7,702 bases of DNA from Burkholderiaceae bacterium. GTDB taxonomy: Bacteria > Pseudomonadota > Gammaproteobacteria > Burkholderiales > Burkholderiaceae. The notes beneath the pieces were generated by a model that was not told where the DNA came from, searched no databases, and was given only the letters and a program-made list of their open reading frames with translations. The DNA lies in NCBI GenBank assembly GCA_947470165.1, contig CANISN010000070.1, forward strand, positions 1-7,702, written 5' to 3'. The position numbers were made by a program, and so were the translations under genes. This document shows, piece after piece, positions 6,527-7,702 of this stretch. Every line of letters starts with the position of its first letter. Positions within the stretch are counted from its first letter, which is position 1.

Positions 6527-7210
6527 ATGATGCTCACAGCACCACCAAATCCCCAAAATTTGCATGAAGCCACTTTCCAGAAGCTACGGTCTTTATTGAT
6601 AGAGGGTGCGATCACCCCTGGCTCCAAACTCAATGAGCGAGAGCTAGCCGAACAGCTCCATGTATCACGCACCCCCATTCGGGAGGCAATCCGCCGCTTG
6701 GCTGCCGATGGCTTGGTAGAGCTTATTGCCAATCGTGGTGCAATCGCTGTACAACTGACTCGTGATGACATTCTTCACACCTTTGATGTCATTGCAAATT
6801 TAGAGGGCTACTCAGGAGAGCTGGCAGCGCAAAATATTAGCGATCAAGCGCTCACCGAACTAGAAGCCCTTCAATATGAAATGATGGCCTCCTATGCCCG
6901 CAGAGATTTATCAAGTTACTACCGATTGAATCTCAATATTCATAGAGCTATCAATCAAGCAGCCAATAATCCGGTCTTAAGCCAACTCTTTACTCAAGTA
7001 AACGCCCGCATCGAAGCACTCCGCTTTCGCTCAAACCAAGATGGTGTGAAGTGGGAAAAGGCTGTTGGTGAGCATCAAGAAATGTTAGATGCATTAAAGA
7101 CGCGTGATAGCGCACGTATGCGCAAAGTCATGATGCAGCATGTCATTAATAAACGGGATGTCATTATTCAATTACTGGATTCAGAATCCAAAGAGAAAGT
7201 TGTAGCATGA
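6527..7210 (+). CDS. GntR family transcriptional regulator, FadR subfamily (FCD domain)
   Basis: A 227-residue DNA-binding regulator, probably a metabolite-responsive repressor of the neighbouring genes. The winged helix-turn-helix is near the N-terminus: LRSLLIEGAITPGSKLNERE leads into ELAEQLHVSRTPIREAIRR (39-57), the hallmark GntR recognition region, followed by GLVELIANRGAIAV. The rest is a helical FCD ligand-binding domain; N135, H139, H183 and H205 occupy the usual metal-ligand positions (N in place of the frequent Asp). I chose ATG 6527 because AAGG lies 8 bases upstream and the family starts close to this point; ATG 6530 is equally possible. The frame is open back to TTG 6419, but that segment is the AT-rich promoter region. 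The gene is divergent from the aminotransferase and overlaps the oxidase gene by 4 bp. The likely ligand is a 2-hydroxy or 2-oxo acid, by context only. Confidence 0.93.
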   Translation: MMLTAPPNPQNLHEATFQKLRSLLIEGAITPGSKLNERELAEQLHVSRTPIREAIRRLAADGLVELIANRGAIAVQLTRDDILHTFDVIANLEGYSGELAAQNISDQALTELEALQYEMMASYARRDLSSYYRLNLNIHRAINQAANNPVLSQLFTQVNARIEALRFRSNQDGVKWEKAVGEHQEMLDALKTRDSARMRKVMMQHVINKRDVIIQLLDSESKEKVVA

Positions 7211-7702
7211 ACAAGCCACTGGATTTACCACTCTCAGAATTCATTGCAAATAAGGCAGAGTTGGCTAAACGCCTTAGGCAGGAAACCTCCGGTGAGGTGA
7301 TGACTGATACTGCGAGTCGTGGCCGCTATGCAACGGATGCATCGATTTATCAGGCTATGCCGGTTGCTGTCTTTGTACCCAAAACTGCTGAGGATATTGC
7401 GACAGCGATTCAGATTGCAGCTGAGTTAGATGTACCAGTTTTACCTCGTGGTGGTGGCACTAGCCAATGCGGTCAGACCACCAGTACCGCACTTGTGATC
7501 GATAACAGCAAATACTTTCGCAAACTATTACATGCAGATCCAGAAAAGGCTACGGCAGTAGTTGAGCCTGGAATAGTTTTAGATCACCTTAATGCCGTAC
7601 TTAAGCCTCATGGACTTTGGTACCCCGTAGACGTTTCAACGGGCGGACAAGCAACGATTGGTGGTATGGCTGGTAACAACTCTTGTGGTAGCCGTTCAAT
7701 TG
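7207..7702 (+). CDS. FAD-linked oxidase, GlcD/YdiJ type, N-terminal part (3' end outside window)
   Basis: The first 165 codons of a flavoprotein that should oxidise a D-2-hydroxyacid (such as glycolate, D-lactate or D-2-hydroxyglutarate) to the 2-oxoacid. I translated it from ATG 7207. RGRYATDASIYQAMPVAVF (38-56) and PRGGGTSQCGQ (80-90) belong to the PCMH-type FAD-binding domain (FAD_binding_4), with IGGMAGNNSCGSRS (151-164) continuing the FAD-binding surface. RYATDASIYQ and GNNSCGSRS recall the long YdiJ-like proteins of about 1000 residues, which fuse the flavin domain to a C-terminal Fe-S (CCG) domain, more than stand-alone GlcD. That cannot be confirmed because the window ends. The ATG overlaps the gntR stop as ATGA, so translation is probably coupled. 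No separate ribosome binding site is obvious. The exact substrate is open. Confidence 0.88.
   Translation, partial: MNKPLDLPLSEFIANKAELAKRLRQETSGEVMTDTASRGRYATDASIYQAMPVAVFVPKTAEDIATAIQIAAELDVPVLPRGGGTSQCGQTTSTALVIDNSKYFRKLLHADPEKATAVVEPGIVLDHLNAVLKPHGLWYPVDVSTGGQATIGGMAGNNSCGSRSI

Noticed and set aside
6475..6771. Minus-strand open frame of 98 codons opposite gntR
   Set aside because: It lies antisense to the conserved helix-turn-helix coding region, and its translation is Ser/Arg-rich without any motif.
1..7702. A novel defence, mobile or repeat-based system
   Set aside because: All reading frames of substance belong to known housekeeping or metabolic families. I found no repeat arrays, transposase, integrase, toxin-antitoxin pair, reverse transcriptase or unexplained gap above 180 bp.

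Overview
The window looks like chromosomal DNA of a low-GC betaproteobacterium of the Burkholderiales, most likely Polynucleobacter or a close relative. I infer this from the protein families, the moderate GC content and compact gene spacing; no search was run. I see no mobile element, tRNA or rRNA gene, CRISPR array or phage gene. Every stretch without a gene is under 180 bp.

Left part (1-3271), information processing. The minus strand carries the first 767 codons of dnaE, the alpha subunit of DNA polymerase III; its 3' end lies beyond the left edge. Starting 16 bp away in the opposite direction is gluQ, encoding glutamyl-Q tRNA(Asp) synthetase.

Middle part (3258-6347), minus strand. A RhlE-type DEAD-box RNA helicase overlaps the end of gluQ tail to tail by 14 bp. 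Directly upstream of the helicase, 6 bp or 75 bp away depending on its start codon, is a small GlcG/HbpS-family protein. Upstream of that, after a 65-bp gap, is a PLP-dependent aminotransferase of the serine/alanine-glyoxylate type. The three genes read in the order aminotransferase - glcG-like - helicase and could share a transcript, although a good -10 box lies in front of the glcG-like gene.

Right part (6348-7702). A 179-bp AT-rich divergent regulatory region separates the aminotransferase from a FadR-type GntR regulator (FCD domain) on the plus strand. The region holds several palindromes and TTGTA/TACAA half-sites that could be operators. The regulator's stop overlaps by 4 bp (ATGA) the start of a FAD-linked oxidase of the GlcD/YdiJ type, which runs off the right edge.

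Taken together, the oxidase (2-hydroxyacid to 2-oxoacid, possibly glycolate to glyoxylate), the glyoxylate aminotransferase (glyoxylate to glycine), the GlcG-like protein and the GntR regulator look like a small locally regulated module for 2-hydroxyacid/glyoxylate use. This is inference from gene families and adjacency. I found no clearly undescribed system; the points most worth checking are the operators, the linkage of the helicase to this module, and the tightly packed gene borders.
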